Assembly: GCA_003246575.1 (NCBI GenBank)
Contig: QJZZ01000003.1
Coordinates: 186,001 to 250,000 of the forward strand
Direction: 5' to 3'
From: Candidatus Saccharimonadota bacterium
GTDB lineage: Bacteria > Patescibacteriota > Saccharimonadia > Saccharimonadales > Saccharimonadaceae
DNA length: 64,000 nt
The notes below the pieces were generated by a model, which ran no database searches, had not been told where the DNA came from, and saw only the letters and a list, made by a program, of their open reading frames with translations. Below are positions 61,603 through 64,000 of this stretch, piece after piece (the first letter of the stretch is position 1; each line of letters begins with the position of its first letter). The position numbers and the translations under genes are program-made.

Positions 61603-62853
61603 CTATGATTTGAACTTGCTGAACACATTCTTGACGAGAGAGTGTGCCAACTTGAGTGCACTTGCACCAGATGAAGCGCCGCCGCGTGACTTTTTTGTAT
61701 TCACGTGCGCACCATCAGTTTCGTTATCAAGGAGCATCAGTCCAAGCGCTGCTGCATATTCTGGCGACTCAACAGATTCGTTAACACCGCCAAATCCGGT
61801 TGGTTTACCGACACGGACAGCAAGGCCGAGCTTTTCTCGTACATATTCGCTCATGTGACGCATCTGAGAGGCGCCGCCGACGAGCACAACACCGCTCGGT
61901 AGTTGGCCGGCACGACCGGCCTTCTTGAGTTCTTTGTGAACAAGTTCAAAAATCTCATCGAGACGAGCGCTCACGATATCATCAATATCTTCAGTCTGAA
62001 ACGTCTGGATTTCGCCATCAACTTTGTGACTAATCCCCTCTTTGTCCGTGCGCACTACTGCCGATGCATACTTCATCTTGATCTCTTCAGCAACCTCAGG
62101 GTCTGTCTTGAGACCAATTGCAAGGTCATTTGTCACGTGCATGCCGCCAAACGGCACAATGCCAACGTACTGCAAATCACTTTCTTCAAAGATAGCCACA
62201 CCTGTCGTAGCGCCGCCCATATCGACAACAGCAACACCACTTTCGAGTTGCTTCTCGGTCAACACAGCTTTTGCCGCCGCAAGCACAGATGGAATTGCAT
62301 CATGCGTCGTCACTGTCGCCATCTCGGTCGCTTTGCGCAAGTTTTCGATATGTGGCGTCAGCGCACTGATAACATTCGCGTTAATCTCAAGACGAGTTCC
62401 CGTCATGCCGACAGGATCTTTGATGTTATCTTGCCCATCAAGGCGAAAGGCGTGCGGAACAACTTCGATAATTTCACGGTTTGGCGGAATTTTTCCAACC
62501 GTTGCAACCTCTTCAACGCGCGCGATATCATCTGGACCAATCTCATGATCCATTGCACCGACAGCAATCATTCCTTCAGCTTTCGTACTCAAAATATGTG
62601 AACCATTGATACTGAAACTTGCACCGTTGACTTCATACCCGCTCATGCGCTCAGCTTCACCGAGTGCATCATCGATTGCTTTAGCTGGACCGTTGAGGTG
62701 TACGACTGTCCCTTTTCGCATGCCGCTGTTTGGTGCCGTGCCGACGCCAACAACAGTTGGTATACCAGTAGATTCATCGATATGCCCGACAACACAGCGA
62801 ACCGTCGTCGTGCCGACATCTACCCCTACGGCGTATCGAGAGTTTTCATTCAT
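61603..62853 (-). CDS. ftsA: Cell division protein FtsA
   Basis: The 416-residue actin-like protein has VGVDVGTTTVRCVVG (phosphate 1), DMGGATTGVAIFEE (phosphate 2) and VVLVGGASQMRHM (adenosine motif), plus the 1C domain. It ends in a basic amphipathic helix (LAHSLVKNVFSKFK) for membrane attachment. ATG 62853 lies 7 nt after a TATACT box; the frame extends to 62898 but that part precedes the promoter start. Confidence 0.96.
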   Translation of the reverse strand: MNENSRYAVGVDVGTTTVRCVVGHIDESTGIPTVVGVGTAPNSGMRKGTVVHLNGPAKAIDDALGEAERMSGYEVNGASFSINGSHILSTKAEGMIAVGAMDHEIGPDDIARVEEVATVGKIPPNREIIEVVPHAFRLDGQDNIKDPVGMTGTRLEINANVISALTPHIENLRKATEMATVTTHDAIPSVLAAAKAVLTEKQLESGVAVVDMGGATTGVAIFEESDLQYVGIVPFGGMHVTNDLAIGLKTDPEVAEEIKMKYASAVVRTDKEGISHKVDGEIQTFQTEDIDDIVSARLDEIFELVHKELKKAGRAGQLPSGVVLVGGASQMRHMSEYVREKLGLAVRVGKPTGFGGVNESVESPEYAAALGLMLLDNETDGAHVNTKKSRGGASSGASALKLAHSLVKNVFSKFKS

Positions 62854-62860
62854 GTCTTTC

Positions 62861-62866
62861 AGTATA
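62861..62866 (-). promoter_or_regulatory. -10 box of ftsAZ
   Basis: TATACT on the minus strand, 7 nt before ATG 62853, predicting a leaderless ftsA mRNA. Confidence 0.6.
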
Positions 62867-62913
62867 CCGCTTACGCACTTTTTTGAACAGGTGCGCAAAA
62901 AAATTTCGTAATA

Positions 62914-63669
62914 CTACTTCTGTGTCAGAATCTCGGCGCCGTCATTGGTTACGAGAATCGTGTGCTCAAAATGTGCCGAAAGACTGCCATCGCGTGTTGC
63001 GATCGTCCAGCCATCATCTTCGGTGCGAATTTTCTCTCCGCCGAGCGTCGCCATTGGCTCGATTGCGATCGTATCGCCTACATGCAAGACAGGGCCAGTC
63101 CCGGCGCGACCGTAGTTTGCCACCTCTGGTGCCATATGCATTTCGATACCAACCCCGTGGCCAACTAGCTCACGTACGATACCAGTGCGAGCATCGTTGA
63201 GTACTTTTTCTACTGCCGCAGAAATATCACCGATACGAGTCCCTTCGCCCTTGATGGCGTCGATGCCAGCGTAGAGGCTGCGTTCAGTCGCCTGTAGTAA
63301 GTGCTTCACCGCACCTCGAGGTTCTTCGTCAACAACAATGGTGAATGCGCTGTCCGTCATCATATTTCTGTACGTGATCACAAGATCGAAACTAACGATG
63401 TCACCTTTTTCAAATGCAACATCGGTTGGCACGCCGTGAACAATCTGGTCGTTCACACTGATACAAATATTGCCCGGAAAATTCACCTCAGGTGATTTGT
63501 ACGTTACCTGCGCGCCATATTCTGCAATCTTGCCACCAACAAACTCATCCACGTCCGTGCCAGTGACGCCAGCATGCACAAATCCACGAATATCATCGAA
63601 GATACGTGCCAAAATCGCACCACCTTCGCGCATTGCTTGGATTTGGCTAGGCGTTTTGGTCGGTTGCAT
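62914..63669 (-). CDS. map: Methionine aminopeptidase, type I
   Basis: The 251-residue metallopeptidase has catalytic His in VGHGVGIEMH and metal ligands in SFDLVITYRNMMTDSAFT, plus the C-terminal EPMATLGG and HFEHTILVT. It lacks the N-terminal SH3-binding or zinc extension. It overlaps the end of adk by 23 nt, the adk-map order found beside ribosomal operons in many bacteria. Confidence 0.97.
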   Translation of the reverse strand: MQPTKTPSQIQAMREGGAILARIFDDIRGFVHAGVTGTDVDEFVGGKIAEYGAQVTYKSPEVNFPGNICISVNDQIVHGVPTDVAFEKGDIVSFDLVITYRNMMTDSAFTIVVDEEPRGAVKHLLQATERSLYAGIDAIKGEGTRIGDISAAVEKVLNDARTGIVRELVGHGVGIEMHMAPEVANYGRAGTGPVLHVGDTIAIEPMATLGGEKIRTEDDGWTIATRDGSLSAHFEHTILVTNDGAEILTQK

Positions 63670-64000
63670 TGCCTTCGGTCGCTTCCACTACTTCGTCATA
63701 AATCTTGTCATGTACTTCACCTGCCGTACCAACACCCTCGAGGTGAACGATACGGACGCCGTCCTCAGCAAAGATACCGAGCACTGGATACATTTTTTGA
63801 CGATAGATGTTCATGCGCTTCGCAATCGTATCAGGTGTGTCTTCCATGCGACCACGCTTTTCGAGGCGCTTCATGATCTCAGACTCAGGAACCTCGAGCG
63901 CGACGACGAGTTCAATCCGTTCGCCATTCTCATCCATGTAGTTAGCGAGCCACTCGGCCTGCTCCTTGGTGCGAGGGAACCCGTCGACGATAGTTCGCGG
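63647..64000 (-). CDS. adk: Adenylate kinase, C-terminal part (cut by window edge)
   Basis: The frame continues to the right edge without a start. The visible 117 residues begin with the VDGFPRT-x2-QAEWL core, then a short LID (RLEKRGRMEDTPDTIAKRMNIYRQK, in segments) without the zinc-binding insertion. The C-terminus is DKIYDEVVEA. It interconverts AMP, ADP and ATP. Coupled to map by overlap. Confidence 0.95.
   Translation of the reverse strand, partial: PRTIVDGFPRTKEQAEWLANYMDENGERIELVVALEVPESEIMKRLEKRGRMEDTPDTIAKRMNIYRQKMYPVLGIFAEDGVRIVHLEGVGTAGEVHDKIYDEVVEATEGNATDQNA

Noticed and set aside
1-64000. CRISPR arrays, insertion sequences, prophage or retroelement reverse transcriptase
   Set aside because: No direct-repeat arrays, transposase, integrase or reverse-transcriptase motifs were seen among the reading frames.

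Overview
This window looks like a chromosomal segment of a small-genome bacterium of the Candidate Phyla Radiation (Patescibacteria), most probably a Candidatus Saccharibacteria (TM7) relative. I infer this from the gene families, not from a database search. The standard genetic code works throughout (UGA is a stop). The genes are packed with almost no spacing, are mostly housekeeping, and include lineage-typical items: type B L31, a DUF2207 protein, a Fet4-like small membrane protein, VKOR, FtsEX with a CHAP hydrolase, a type IV pilin and many membrane-anchored secreted proteins. I see no rRNA, tRNA, insertion sequence, phage or CRISPR array. No gene-free stretch exceeds about 300 bases.

Layout. 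1-1300: tail of an unknown gene, then a type IV pilin-like protein fused to a formylglycine-generating-enzyme-type (C-type-lectin-like) domain. 1.4-5 kb: rpmA, a four-gene island of unrecognised proteins (one with an FHA-like domain) and a response regulator. 5-10.3 kb: an envelope and division block (CtpA-like protease, PcsB-like CHAP hydrolase, ftsX, ftsE), then prfB. 10.3-16.6 kb: murI, murD, an M16 peptidase, secA, hpf. 16.7-24.4 kb: pyrD, an MFS transporter, serS, an ABC exporter with a bactofilin-like membrane protein, uppP. 24.5-35.4 kb: a CNNM/CBS protein, a GT-C mannosyltransferase-like protein, a DUF2207 protein, lysS, greA, proS and a CPBP-rseP-uppS-frr cluster. 35.5-42.9 kb: recF, tsf, rpsB, a Fet4-like protein, rpmE2, prfA, prmC, htrA and a membrane protein. 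42.9-54.9 kb: an LCP protein, lepB, parAB, rplU, galU, a minimal zincin, a CAP-domain protein, a 1043-residue Ig-repeat surface protein and an ABC exporter. 54.9-64 kb: a rhodanese, ileS with a T-box leader, DoxX, VKOR, a thioredoxin-like protein, nrdR, ftsZ, ftsA, map and the start of adk.

Themes. (1) Envelope construction dominates: lipid carrier (uppS, uppP), wall precursors (murI, murD, galU), attachment (LCP), export (secA, lepB), surface proteolysis (CtpA, HtrA, RseP, CPBP) and a thiol-redox pair (VKOR plus a Trx-like protein). (2) Gene expression has unusual features. Many genes have a TATAMT -10 box only 6-11 nt before the start codon, which implies leaderless or near-leaderless mRNAs. 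Others carry a strong Shine-Dalgarno. ileS has a T-box leader that appears to act on translation, and rpsB has a possible pseudoknot over its ribosome-binding site. (3) Several conserved proteins have altered key residues: NrdR has none of its zinc cysteines, IleRS has HHGT in place of HxGH, and PyrD has Cys where class 2 enzymes have Ser.
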